Assembly: GCA_963576565.1 (NCBI GenBank)
Contig: OY755038.1
Coordinates: forward strand, 175,326,907-175,390,906
Origin: Aspidapion aeneum
Taxonomy: Eukaryota; Arthropoda; Insecta; Coleoptera; Brentidae
Direction: 5' to 3'
Length of the DNA: 64,000 bases
In this document: positions 20,658-33,684 of the stretch, piece by piece
Layout of the letters: the number at the start of each line of letters is the position of its first letter
Position numbering within the stretch: position 1 is the first letter of the stretch
The notes under the pieces: model-generated
Told to the model about the DNA's origin: nothing
What the model saw: the letters and a program-made list of their open reading frames with translations, nothing else
Databases searched by the model: none
Position numbers and translations under genes: made by a program

Positions 20658-23156
20658 GATACGGATGTTTTCGCGTAGCGAAAATCATCCGTATGTTTAT
20701 TGATTTTCGCTTGTGGCGAAAATCAATTACTTGAGCCGCCTGCCTCGGCCGTAACATTATTATTTTTTTTTTTTATTCCGTCCCTAGCACCCCTAGTGTA
20801 TCGCGCTCGAATTTTGACGATTACTCGGGAACGCTTGGACGTAGAAGGATGAAATTTGGCGCACTGATTAAGAACTTACGGGAGACAAAAAATGTCAATT
20901 TTGGGTCAAATCGGAAAATTTCAAGTAGGGGAAATAGGGGAAAAACCGTCAAAAAGTGACTTTTTTTGATGTACCTCCGTTGGCACACCATAAGTGTCCA
21001 GGGGATTATTCTAGAAACTTGAGATTTTGCACAAGTGTACTCTTATGTGTGGTCAGGAAGCCTATTGTTTTTCAGCCAGATCGGAAAAAGTCAAGTGCCC
21101 CATTTTGGGGCTCTTCTGAATCCCTGCAGTGACGTATTTTTACTGTACAATAAAATTGGTCAGAATTTCACTGTTTATTTGCCGTTTTTTAAAATATATC
21201 TGGTCATTACTCCAAAACTGTTTAATGGATTTTAATCAAATTTTAAACATTTGCGGACCTAAGGGAGTGTTCGGTAACCGTATAGTTGGTTTTTTAAATT
21301 AGTTTTTGGTTTTTGAGTTTTGAGGATTTTTCAAAAACTATGCAAGGTTTTTGCAGTCAAAAATACTGAATCGAGAAATTTTTTTGGCCTTACACTTTTT
21401 AACAGTTCCCGAACTGCTATCTTTTTAAGAAAATACCAAAATATTTTTTTAAAAAAGTTCGACTTTTTTAAGTTGTACCGTTTTTGAGTTTGAAAAATAA
21501 ATACTGAAAAACAAGCAAAAATCACAACGGAAATAACACGCATTAACACGCATTTTTACAAAAATCGCGATATCTTTAAAACAGTAGGTCCGAATTGGAC
21601 AAAAATTAGACTACTCACTTCGCCGAACCTTTCTACATAAAACTTTATTTATAGTTTTAACCTTAATGTAGAGGGCGCTGGTGTAGGGCACTTAACATTT
21701 ATCAAAACGGTCCAAAATTAATAAAAATCTTATAAAATTAAAGGAATTTGCAAATATTTCTTGAAATATAATTCCAATAATAATAGGATTAATTTCATGT
21801 TAAAGAAGGGACAAAAATCTATAAAATGACATATGTCATTTTTAAGTTATGACAAAATTTTAGTTTCTAGGTTTATTTTTTGATCAAATACCGCGAAAAA
21901 TATTTGTAAAACGTCAACGAAATAGAATCTTATACACAAATTGGTTGAAATTAAAACTTTTTTTGATGCATTGAATCTGTAGCATGAGAGGAGCCGGAGC
22001 TACAATTCGTTTCATTATAAAATAAATTATCTTCGACCGATAGTTTTTGATATTTATCCCAAAATATTTAAAAAGCTCAATAAATTTCATGTATTTTTAT
22101 TTAAAAAATTACGATATCTTCAAAACCATACGTCAGATTTTGACGGAAGTTACACCATTCGCTTACTCGAACCTTTTTACATAGTAATCAGTCAACAGTT
22201 TTATCATTTTTATAGAGCGCGCCTAACAAAGTAACCAAAATTAAAAATTGTCGGTTCATAGATAAGAAATTCGCAAATGCCACATTTAACTATAGTATAG
22301 TATACTTTCATTCTAAAGAGCAGAATAAAATTTGCAAAATAGCAGATGTCATTTTTAAGTCAGTGTCTATTTAATTCTTCCTAGGTTAATTCTTTGGATT
22401 ATATATTAGGCAGATTGTTTGGCAAAAACTAATATTAGTATTTTACACGCCAAATTCAAAGGATAAAAGTGACATTAATATTTTTTTAAAGCAATAAGTT
22501 TTTAGCATGAGGGGAGCGAGAGCTACATACTTTAGCGATAAAAAGGCACTTTAATTAAATTACAATATTATTAAAGTCCAGTGATAATAACATCAGTTGT
22601 AAGGGGTTGGCAAAGGCAAATAATGAGTAGTTATTAAATGAATTACACTTAGATGACTAATTAACATTTTATTTTTGAATCAGTGTCCAATTCCAAGGCT
22701 AAATATTTAAAAAAAAACAAAAATTTTTCGTGGCTAAACGTATATAAAAAGGTTTTGTTTCTCTTGTATTATTCCATGAGCATAGTTTCTTTTGTATTCG
22801 GTAGATGTCGCCACTTGTGCTTAAAGCATACCATATTGCAGGCATTATTTTTCATTTCTCTTATCAATATCGTAAGATGAAATTTATATACCGTCTCTCC
22901 AACTTTACAAAGGTGTTACATTGACCATGCACGGTTCTGAAGGGTTCCTTAAGCACGAAACAGTTAACTGTCAACACTTAATGGGTGGCGATTAGATCTT
23001 GAACCCCCGTGGGTGTACAGCATTCAAGCTGCCCACGGAAAAACACAAGAGGAACAAAACCTTTCTACACCCGATTATCCACGAAAAAATTTTGTTTTCT
23101 TTATTCACGGGTACCAAACTTTACGTTTTAAATATATTTCGCAAAACATTTAAAAA

Positions 23157-24387
<1,231 letters not shown>

Positions 24388-24778
24388 AAAACTTTTCAAA
24401 ACTAGTAAAAACCTTTAATTTTAAAATGTACATTGGAGAACTTGGCTATACTTTTATCTCAATTATTATATAGATTTCTCTTAGTTTCTGTCAGTCTGTC
24501 AAATCACAGCTCTCTAGCGTTTCTGGAAGTTGGTAATGTTACTTTTACATAACTTTACATGTATAGGGAAGGGGAGTAAATTATAATTTCGGGTTTTTTA
24601 TTTTTTCCTATAGTTTTATCATAGTTCCTATCAGTCTGCAAGGCATCTTTTTAGACTATATTGTGTATCCATTTGGATACGCAGTCCTTCAGATTGGATA
24701 CCCAGTAACAGGAAATGGATACCTACTTTTGGGCCTTGGCCTTTTATAAAATATAATTAAAATATGATACCTAAAATA

Positions 24779-25164
24779 CAGGGTGTAATTTAAATGATGA
24801 ACCAATCTTTAAGAGATGGTGCGGAAGGTCCAAAGCAGACAAAGAGTTCAAATAACTTTTTGCCAAGTTATAGCATTTTTTAAGTTTGGAAAGTAGGGAA
24901 AAACGATGAATTTTAAAATATCAAATTGAACAACGTTGCTTTTTTCCAAGAAAATATAGATAGGTTAAGGATACAGTGTGGCCAAATAATCTTTGGAATA
25001 CGTATAAATTTCTCAATTCTTTTAATAATTAATATTTTTTTGAGCTATTAAATTTACACAAAAGAAATTGAAATAGATTTTTGTACATGTCTAAAGGACC
25101 CTTAAAACAAATATAAAATAATAATATTAGCACTATATTTTAACGATTTTTGGTAATAATTTTA
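24779..25164. mobile_element. left part of mariner-like MITE, copy B
   Basis: This begins CAGGGTGTAATTTAAATGAT after TA and is the counterpart of 13961-14346. The right half is missing because the copy-B deletion removed it together with the LINE 5' end. Confidence 0.7.
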
Positions 25165-25306
25165 AGTCTATCTATATATCTATCTATTTTGCTTTCTTCG
25201 ATCCATCTTTGGACATAGGCCTCCCCCAATATCTTCCACTCTTCTCTGTCTGTCGCCCTGTTCATCCATCTAGTCCCTGCATGTCTCTTCAAATCGTCCG
25301 CTCATC

Positions 25307-26792
25307 TCATTTGGGGTCTTCCCTACTTCTTTTATTTTGCCAAGGTCTCCAGTCTACAATGCATTTGTTCCATCGATTGTCTTTCAGTTTGATATTATGA
25401 CCAGCAAATTTCCATTTTAATTTTGCTACCTCTCCTCTGACATCCCTTACTTTTGTTTTATTTCTTATCCATTCATTCCTTTTTCTATCTGTTAGCTTTA
25501 CATGTAACATTTGTCTTTCCATGGATCTTTGGGCTTTTGTTACTTTATCCATGTTTGATTTTGTAAGCGTCCAGGTCTGGGATCCAGATGTGAGCACAGG
25601 AAGAATACATTGGTTATACACTTTCGTTTTAAGGTACTGAGGATATTTTTTATTTTTTATTATGTAGCTTAATTTACCGAATGCTGCCCAGGCCAATCTT
25701 ACTCGTCTCTTGATTTCAGCTGTTTGGTTTTCTTTTTTTAGTTTAATAATTTGTCTCAGATATATATTCATCTACTTGTTCTATTTTTTCTTGGTTTATT
25801 CTGGTGATATCTTCATCTGTGTTTGTTATGATTTTAGTTTTAGTGTTGTTCATACTCAAGCCTATATTTTTAGCTGCTGTATCCAGTTCTCCCAGCATTT
25901 TTATAAGTTCCTCTTTCTTATCTGTTATTAAGGCAATATCGTCAGCATATCTTAGGTGGTTCAAGTATTGTCCGCTTACTTTGATGCCTATTTCTTCCCA
26001 GTCTAAGTTTTTAAAAACATCTTCTAGGGCCTGGTTAAATAGTTTAGGAGATATTGTGTCATCCTGTCTGACACCTTTTCTTATGAGGATTGGCTTGGTC
26101 CCTTCGTGGATTTTGATTGATGTTGTTGCTTCGCTATATATATTGGCTATTAAATCTGTGTATCTGTGATCTATTCGGCTATTAATTAAAGATGCTTTTA
26201 CTGCCCAGTGCTCAATACTATCAAAAGCTTTTTCAAAGTCTATAAACGCAATATAGAGTAAAATGTTGTATTCGTTGGCTCGCTCTATTAGAATTTTCGT
26301 GGTTAGCAGGTGGTCAACTGTATTGAAACCCTTTCTGAAGCCTGCTTGTTCTTTTGATTGATATCCGTCAATTTTTGTTGTTAGTCTATCTTTTAATATT
26401 TTCGTGAAAAGCTTATAAATTACATTGGGGAGTGTTATAGGTCGATAGTTTTTTAGGTCTGCCCTATCGCCTTTCTTGTGTAGAATAATGGTTACTGATT
26501 CTTTCCAGTTGTTTGGGACTATTTTTTCTTTTAGAATTTTATTGAGGAGAATATGGAGGGTATTAACTACAGTTTTATCACCGTACTTTAGCATTTCTGC
26601 CGTTACTCCATCTTTTCCACGTGATTTGTTATTTTTCATTTTCTTTAATGCTCTCTTTATTTCCGTTTTGAGTTTATGTTCTTTATTTTTGTTTGGAGTT
26701 TCTTTATGGTTCCTCGCGATGGTTCCCTTTTTGTTTGGTATAATTTTGTATAGAATAGCTGTGTGATATTTATAATATAGACATGGGCGCAC
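25307..26792 (-). pseudogene. RTE-like reverse transcriptase, copy B
   Basis: This copy keeps an uninterrupted RT core from 26792 down to 25743: 'KTEIKRALKKMKNNKSRGKDG', 'NYRPITLPNV', 'AFIDFEKAFDSI', 'GVRQDDTISPKLFN' and the catalytic 'YADD' in 'HLRYADDIALITD'. The C-terminal domain (25307-25771, 'ERQMLHVKLTDRKRNEWI') follows in another frame. The one-base frame change between them is identical to that in copy A. The first residues come from sequence at and beyond the linker, which itself carries the hAT MITE, so the apparent start is not native. Endonuclease is absent, so the element is dead. Confidence 0.85.
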
Positions 26793-26864
26793 CCAGCTAG
26801 CTTAATATTCGACATCATGAGGCTTCGTGCCCCCCCAAAAGACATATTCCTGGGTGCGCCACTA
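26783..26864. mobile_element. hAT-type MITE inside LINE copy B
   Basis: Counterpart of 15978-16079 with the same ends and the same flanking ATATAGA. One of the two C-rich segments has been lost, so it is about 20 bp shorter than in copy A. Confidence 0.75.
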
Positions 26865-27958
26865 ATATAGATAATACATAGAGTCGGTCTTAGACATTTC
26901 ATATTCCTGTTATTTTCTATAACTCTTTCAAGTTTTATTTCTTGGCTCTTTCTTTTATTTTCTTTTATCATTTTTCTTATAGTTTTATTTATTTCTGTGT
27001 ATTATATCGATGTTCTCTTTCCTCCTTTCTCCAGTTTTACAGATTATGCGATTGCCTTGCCATTTCTATGTGCATTCATTTCCTCATAAATTCATTATTA
27101 CTAAACTGACAATAAAATAAAAAGCATCATGGTGAAATTCTCCGCCAACTCTAAATATTGACCCTCCATAAAGGATAGTTGTTTCTTATGTTACGATAAA
27201 TTTTTCGACCCTTTTTTGAATTTATTTATTAGATCCACCACTCACAACGAGGTACTAATCATAAAAAAATAAATCCTCGCAACATACAAAGAAGTGATCC
27301 TTTCAAGAAGGACAAATTTGACTTTTTTTCCAACATCTTGGATTTAAAATTGTCGAAAAATTTCAATAGTTTTTTTCAAAGAGCAATACTTCTTTTTTAT
27401 TATTAAAATCGGTTCAGTAAATTTATAAGTAAATTATTGCAGACAGAAGTTAAAGCAACAGTTGGATTAACAATTATTATTTAAAGAACCACTAAACGGA
27501 TTTTATAGATTTTATCGAATAAAATATTAATGAATTTATGAGGAAATGATACTTGATCAAGTATCAAGGAGAATATGTAATTTTTTGAGACCGTGAGTCT
27601 ATCGCATGAGCAAAGCGAGAGTTACACATTTTAGGGATGAAAAATTCCCTTTTTAATAACTGTGTATGAGTTCGATATTAACTTAAATTAATACTGGTAA
27701 ATTAAATTTGCAAAGCGAATTATTGACAAAAGTAACTTTGTGAAGTAAATTTTATTAACACAAATTTATGAACCAATAATAATTCTCCAAATTCTTGGTT
27801 TGAAACTTGTAGACAATGATTTTGTTTCCAATCCCCCAAATGTTATTGTACGATATCAATAGAAATACTGTTAAACATATTTTTATAAATAATTAAACAC
27901 AAAATCTCGCCGCAGCGAAAATCAATGCTGCAACAGTTTTAAAAGTGTTGGATGTAAA

Positions 27959-28093
27959 AAATTTGCGAAGCAAATGTGTTAATGAACTAATTTGCGAAGC
28001 AAATTTTTCTCAACACAAATTTGCGAAGCAAATTTTTCTCAACACAAATTTGCGAAACAAATTTGTTAATAAACTAATTTGCGAAGCAAATTT
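27959..28093. repeat. array of AATTTGCGAAGCAAATT palindromes, copy B
   Basis: Same palindrome family as 20463-20657 and in the same place inside the right terminal hairpin, but with about five units instead of seven. This fits length change by unequal exchange or slippage. Confidence 0.9.
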
Positions 28094-28137
28094 GTGATAC
28101 GGATGTTTTCGCGTAGCGAAAATCATCCGTATGTTTA

Positions 28138-28768
28138 AATATTGTACAAAGCGCAAGAGATATTAGAATCTTGTTAGGTATTTACAAACAATTATATAAA
28201 TATTAAAAACTAACCATTGATTTAGAGGTATAGATAAGGAAACAGAGAGAGAGCTGAGCAAAAATCAAATCTTCTGTCTCATGTGACGTATGTATTTTTT
28301 AACCGGCAATGAAGATGGAACACGACCCATTGCAGGCACGATAGAGAAGGATATAAAAATAACAAGAGCGAAGTAAATTTAATTTAATAACTTATCTTAA
28401 AGGGTCGAGACAGTTTGCATCTTTGTCAAATCCTCCCGCTCTGCGAAAGAGATATCCAAAAAGCACTATTCTGAAAAGTGAACACACGCGTAGTAAATAT
28501 TCGTTTAGTAGTCATCTCAAAATGCGTTGTATGTCTTGCATCTCTCTCAAACCCTCCCACATCGAGCGGAAAAGAGACACAGCGGGCCAAAATGTCCCGG
28601 TAAATGACACTAACGCTCGTATTTTCATTCATTCATGTGTGGAAAACCAGTGTTGCTAGTTAGCTTTCGATTTTTTCAGTGATTTTATTGTGTTTTTTGA
28701 CAAATTAAAGACAAATTTCTGTTTTTTTTTAAAGAAAGACGATAAAAACTATTTTCTTAACCGATATA
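28138..28768. other. non-coding sequence upstream of an exon-like start
   Basis: No transposable-element protein is visible. Open frames on both strands at 28423-28659 overlap each other and look like chance. This is among the less repetitive parts of the window and could be the 5' flank or promoter of the exon-like segment at 28769. Confidence 0.35.
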
Positions 28769-28833
28769 ATGGTTCGGCAGTGTACTGTGTGTAAAAAACT
28801 TGATGTTTTAGATATAGAAACATCATTGCATCG
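28769..28833 (+). CDS. candidate first coding exon, THAP-domain-like start
   Basis: An ATG opens the frame 'MVRQCTVCKKLDVLDIETSLHR', which ends exactly at a strong splice donor (TCG|GTGAGT, donor GT at 28834). The CX2C pair close to the initiator methionine, followed by a short loop ending in 'SLHR', resembles the start of THAP zinc fingers, where C..C is followed by a 'FHkFP' segment. Only 22 residues are visible and I could not identify the next exon downstream, where the MITE and BEL elements begin. It could be a host gene, a domesticated transposase or chance. The match of reading frame and donor is what raises it above background. Confidence 0.35.
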
Positions 28834-29430
28834 GTGAGTTAAAATGTCAAAATATTGCCTAATGCATTGGCGTAGATGTTAAGTTTTGTGCATGTTTTGT
28901 GAATGGTTGTGTGTGAAAATATTATTTTATAAAATGATAATTTAATTGTATGTATGTAATGTCATATATAGGTAGGTACTTTAGTTTATTTTGTTACAAA
29001 AGGGAATAACTAGGTAGTCGTTAGGTACACGGTTCTTGTTTATTTATTGTTTTTTGAAAAATTGTACGTTTAATATTGGTTTAAATTGGCTGACGCCAAT
29101 TAGAATTGGCTGACGCCAATTAAAATTTACGATTTTTTATGCGTTTATACAACAAAATAAACAAATATTTTGGCTCAAGGAATTTGCCTACCTATCTAGG
29201 TACATCTTATAACTTGAAAAAACCCAAGCAAACCACAGGTACCTACATTTCTTACAAATTCAATTTTTCAAAATCAAGGCCTTTATATTTTTTTATACCT
29301 ATCTACAGGGTCTTTCAAAAGTAGTGGAACAACAAAATTTATCAGACATAAGCAACTTTCCAACTCTGACTATTTGAAAAATATATTTTCCAGATCTGCT
29401 GTTCAAAACAGTTCTGTTTATTTTTAACAG
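28834..29430. other. possible intron or intergenic sequence
   Basis: AT-rich with a duplicated 'aattggctgacgccaatt' palindrome word near 29080-29120. No gene was recognised. Confidence 0.4.
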
Positions 29431-29601
29431 TAGCTGCGTTCGGTATTTACGTACGAGGGGAGGTAGATCTGAATCGTTCAGTAATTCTGCTCATACTACT
29501 CGGACGTAAATCTGGATGCTCCGTGGGTTTTGACCGACGAAACAGATTGATCCAAGATTGTGACGTCATGTTGCGTATTTGTTTTGTTTACAAAAATATT
29601 T

Positions 29602-30367
29602 TGTAGCACTCCGAGGCTCAGATTGGGTTTTGGTAGATACAGTGGACTATAATTAACATTGGCGCAAAAAATTCATTTAACTAGAGAAAGTAAATAATTT
29701 AAAAATTGTAGGTTAAATTTGAAAGAGAATTAAAATTGTGATATAGCCTCATGGAAAGGGACTTACCGCTGTTTTGAAGTTCCAAAGTGCAAGGTGTACA
29801 CCTTTCCATAAGAGCTATGTGACTTGAAGTTCCAACAGGATGATGGCACGATAATTTTAATTATTTGCGGTATTTTAAAGTGAATTTTCACTATTTTTTA
29901 AATTTAGATTTTAAGGTTGTCGTTTTCTAGACATGGCGACGCGCAGCACACTTTGTCTGTCTCTCTATCCTGCGCTTGCCGTTTTTTCGCACATGCGCAC
30001 AGCACTTCACCCTCTATAGGAAACCATATCACTATATTTAAAATTTTATGGATATGTGAAAAACACGATAGAGGACGCTTGTAGTGCCAAAGTATATAAA
30101 AATAAAGAAATAAGAAATAAAATGATAATTCTTAAATTTAGAATAGAAATTACATTTTTTGCGTTTAATTCTCGCATTTTAATGCAATTTTGCTTTAGGT
30201 AAATTTTATAATAACTAATAGTTGACCCATTTACTTGGCATTAATATAAATTTAAGACTAATAATTTTATGTTCAAGACAAAATTTTAGTCCATGAAAAA
30301 TAGGAAAAATAAAAGTAAAATTCAAAAATAAAAGAAAAATAAAGAGGTTTTTTATGGAAACCGAACA
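29602..30367 (-). repeat. BEL-2 3' LTR
   Basis: 766 bp, nearly identical to 49378-50144. The integrase frame runs through the polypurine tract (30368-30385, read as GCATTTTCGGCCGGCAA on the minus strand) into the first bases of this LTR before stopping at 30352. Confidence 0.93.
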
Positions 30368-32277
30368 TTGCCGGCCGAAAATGCAAGTGGCAAAGGACAT
30401 AGCTTTGAGATTGGTCTCTTTAACACCGAGTCCCTTGTCTTGACATTAGCAACTCGATTTACACCGTCTTTACCCGGAAAAATTTCAATTATTCTACCGA
30501 GCTGCCATTGTAGCGGGGGTATAAAATCATTCTTGATTATTACCAAACGACCAACTTCTGGAGTACAAGTGGGGTCCAGCCACTTGCTCCTTTGTTGAAG
30601 TGTATGCAAATATTCTTGCTGCCAGCGTCTCCAGAAATCCTGATGGATTCTTTGAAGTTGCCAACGAGTTAATCTATTAATTTTGACATCTGTTAAGTCA
30701 ACGTCAGGAAGAGCTGTCAACGGTTCCAATGCTAAAAAATGACCTGGTGTCAAAACAGAAATGTCATTTGGATCCGAGGAAATTTCAGTTAGCGGTCGAG
30801 AGTTCATAATAGCTTCAATCTGACAGGTGACTGTATATAACTCTTCATATGTTAAAATTTGTGAACCAATGGTTCGAAATAAATGTTTTTTGACAGTTTT
30901 AATCCCAGACTCCCAAAGACCTTCAAAATTGGGACTGTGACTTGGAATAAAATGCCATTTAATTGGACGAGAAGAATCAATCTGTAACAACTGTCTATTT
31001 GCCGAAACTAGGTTAGTTCCATTATCAGAATACATATCAGTTACGTAATTTCTACGAGCCACAAACCTACGCATTGCTGCGATAAAAGCATCGGCTGTCA
31101 AATCACTGACTATTTCGATATGTACCGCTTTCGTACTCATACAAACGAATAAGCAAATATATGATTTTAAAGTACGTGGGGCACCGCGGGTTCGGTTCAT
31201 TAAAATAGGAATGGGGCCACCTAAATCTACTCCCGTATGCAAAAATGCTCTGAGTTGAGAAACTCGTGGAAACGGAAGTGAACCCATTGGGGGTTGTACC
31301 GATTTAGGGGATAATTTAAAACAGGGGATGCATTTTGCTAAAACTTGACGAATTTTGCGTTTTGCCGCAATTATCCAATAATTTTGGCTTAGTAAAAAAT
31401 GTACTGTTCTTAATCCAGCATGTAAAAATTTTAAATGAAAATGTTCGATAATTAAATAAGTAATTCTACTTTCGCGGGGTAATAAAATTGGAAATTTTTT
31501 GTCATAAGAGAGAGACGAATTGTGCAATCTTCCACCGACGCGTAATAAATTTTGGTCATCTAAAAATAGATTTAATTTTTGCATCGGTTTAGATAATTTT
31601 ATATTATTTTTAAGAGAATTTATTTCTTCCGAAAAATAGATCGATTGTTCGTTTTTTATTAATAAATAAAGTGCGGTTTAAATTTCTTGAAACGTTAAAA
31701 AAGTTTCAAAAATTATACTTTTATTTAGAAATTTTTTATTTATAAAACGTAAAATATACGCTAAAATTCTACAAAGTTTAGTAAAAGATGAGTTTTTATT
31801 AATAAGCGAAGTTAAAAAATTTAAGTTTGGGGTTTGCGTAGCAATTAAAGTTAAGTTTTTATTAGCTTTTTCTTCATTTAAAGTTTCAGAAGTGTGTTTT
31901 ATTTCCAAGGTTATAGGCCAGTAGTCATAATGTAATTTTGAAAATTGGGGACCTTGAAAAAATAAACTATGATTTATAAGTTCACTAGGATAGAGACCTC
32001 TTGAAGCTGCATCAGCGGGATTCTGAGAAGTGGAAATATAATGCCAATTTTTAGGAGATACTTTTTCATGAATTTGCGTGACTCTATTTTGTACATAGGT
32101 TTTCCACCTAGACGGATGTCCATTTTTAATCCACGATAAAGCTACTTGAGAATCACTCCATGCGAATATTTGGTGAATTTTAAGTCTGTTTTCAAAACTA
32201 TGAAGAATAAATTGAATTAAGTCAGCTAATATATTACAAGCGGCTAACTCGAGTTGAGCATAAAATTTTAAAAATTT
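30352..32277 (-). pseudogene. BEL-2 RNase H remainder and integrase
   Basis: Reading down from about 32270 the frame gives the C-terminal half of BEL RNase H ('AQLELAACNILADL', 'AWSDSQVALSWI', 'NPADAASRG'). A spacer follows that ends in a stop at 31678-31680, and then the integrase. Integrase has zinc-binding H and C residues ('HFHLKFLHAG', 'CIPC') and the DDE triad in 'GVDLGGPIP', 'MYSDNGTNL' and 'GLWESGIKT'. It would join cDNA to chromosomal DNA. The N-terminal RNase H segment with its first catalytic aspartate and the region 'IFDPLGF' seen in the other BEL copies is missing, so an internal deletion joined RT to mid-RNase H. The integrase domain itself is complete. Confidence 0.85.
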
Positions 32278-32549
32278 CTGAAAGGATATTTCGTTTCGTG
32301 CAACTACGATTTAGAGGCTCTACTGAGTAGGAAAAATAGTCTGAACAGGATTGCCATCTAAGTCCTAAAATTTTTGTAGTTTCTTCTATATCAAGAGAAA
32401 GAGCTTTAGGGTTAATATCGGATTCTGGCAAGTGCTCTAAAACAGTTTTATTGTTGCCAGCCCATTTATGTAATTTAAATATATAGGGATATAGCTTCTT
32501 CAACGGAGCTACAACCTGTGACAAAATCGTCAACAAAATTATCTGTCAT
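32278..32549 (-). pseudogene. BEL-2 RT active-site segment
   Basis: The minus strand directly next to BEL-3 reads 'MTDNFVDDFVTGCSS', which is the RT catalytic box with F in place of the usual Y of YVDD/YIDD. A short frame change leads into 'KLHKWAGNNKTVLEHLPESD' and 'ILGLRWQSCSDYFSY', the BEL connection region, ending near 'KRNILSEI' where the deletion begins. Its upstream continuation lies at 46126 on the other side of BEL-3, and the duplicated GTCAT falls inside this coding frame. Confidence 0.8.
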
Positions 32550-32962
32550 TGTTGGTGCAAGCAAGAAATTTCCTAATTTTCATTTTCTTTTCCGTTTCTG
32601 CGCGTTTAAAATAATTTAAATTTTCGCGCTCTAAAATATGCATATGGGGTTTCACGGCACCGGACACGTGGAAGAGAAGCAGCGCCGCGATGAGTGCGCA
32701 AAGAACCACCGTCACAACAAGACACTAGCAAAATCACGTTCCCGAAAAAAGTGAATTTGAGGTGAAAAAACTGGACGTTTAAACGTCGACTGGAGCTGCA
32801 AGAGAGTCCGAGGTAGGTGCCTTTTCATATAAAATTCCATATGTATCGTAACTTTCCATTTTCAATCGTCAATACCGACAATTATTTTTAAATGTGCTTG
32901 TGAAGCCAATACCGGCGACCTATCGAAGGAAATTCCGTTATTTTTCAGCCCTTGCACGCACA
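32550..32962 (+). repeat. BEL-3 5' LTR
   Basis: 413 bp, the same length as 45708-46120, with one visible substitution. It provides the promoter for BEL-3. The primer-binding site downstream was not identified with confidence; the sequence right after the LTR begins TTTAATGGCCCTTCG. Confidence 0.93.
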
Positions 32963-33419
32963 TTTAATGGCCCTTCGACCCAAATTAATAGTTTTCCAAA
33001 CTACCTAGACTCCTGTGGTTCACCAATTTCCTACAAAAATTCCAAATTTCTATATATTTTCAAAATTTATTTCAATTTCAATTATCAGACCATATTGTTT
33101 TAGGACCTGTTGGGGATATGTTCCTTCAAAGTTGATCGAAGTGTTTATTACCGTTCAAAAATAGCTATAGCCAATGCACATATTTCGTATTCGTAGTTCA
33201 TCAAAGTTGATCGCTTTGTTCATTACATTTTCAGTAAAAGTGGCGTCAATACGCCGAAAGTGAAAATTCTAAGGCGGTTCTTCCACCTACTTTGCTTTAA
33301 TTATCGATTTTACAGGTGTCGCGTTAACGCGCAGGTGCAAGTGTCGCCGTCACCAAGGTCTCACGTTGCGCGCGTTGTTTCTTCGAATACCGAGGTTTCT
33401 TAGAAACTTTGAGACGGGA

Positions 33420-33505
33420 CCGCTAGTCGTATGCACAGAGTGTGCGATTTGGAATCGGGAGGTGCGGGGTTCAATCCTTGGTGAGACATAAAAGTTTTTT
33501 TTAAG
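33420..33505 (+). ncRNA. tRNA-like / SINE-head-like segment in the BEL-3 leader
   Basis: The stretch contains a B-box-like word GGGGTTCAATCC (33463-33474) in a context that partly folds as a T-arm. It is preceded about 40 bp upstream by an A-box-like 'tagtcgtatgcacagag' and followed by a run of eight T residues (a Pol III terminator type). It may be a tRNA-derived SINE head or a captured tRNA relic. No intact cloverleaf could be drawn, so it is not called a functional tRNA. Confidence 0.3.
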
Positions 33506-33684
33506 GATATGTTCAAATAATAACATACAGACAAACTTACAAACATTTCATTTCAAAATTTTCGAAAAAAGTTAATAATAATAAAATTGTTTAATTTTTG
33601 CTAAAATTCGGGTTATATTTTAAGCTATATTTTAAGCATTTTTTTTGGGTAATTTTAAAACCAAATTAACTTTCAAAAACAAAA

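Larger units (their letters stand above)
11131..20695 (+). repeat. hairpin-ended composite unit, copy A
   Basis: First of two head-to-tail copies of the same long sequence. The left terminus is a perfect 11-bp-arm hairpin (TTGATTTTCGC / GCGAAAATCAA, 11131-11157). The right terminus is a hairpin with 15/16-bp arms starting TACGGATG (20660-20693). TTTA lies immediately left (11127-11130), at the A/B junction (20696-20699) and right of copy B (28134-28137). Inside are a mariner-like MITE, an RTE LINE, a hAT MITE, three copies of a 25-bp hairpin word and a palindrome array near the right end. No transposase belonging to the unit itself was recognised. Copy A carries an extra 2.15-kb Crypton-like insertion. 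Confidence 0.75.
25165..27034 (-). mobile_element. RTE-like LINE, copy B (5' end deleted)
   Basis: This is the same LINE insertion as in copy A, starting at the TCTA-rich 3' tail (25165-25190). It stops abruptly at 27034, where sequence jumps to the equivalent of 17563 in copy A. An AG shared at both break points is compatible with a microhomology-mediated deletion of about 1.3 kb. Confidence 0.85.

Noticed and set aside
28423..28659. Overlapping plus- and minus-strand frames of about 70 codons
   Set aside because: Frames on both strands overlap with no conserved motif, typical of a locally less AT-rich patch.
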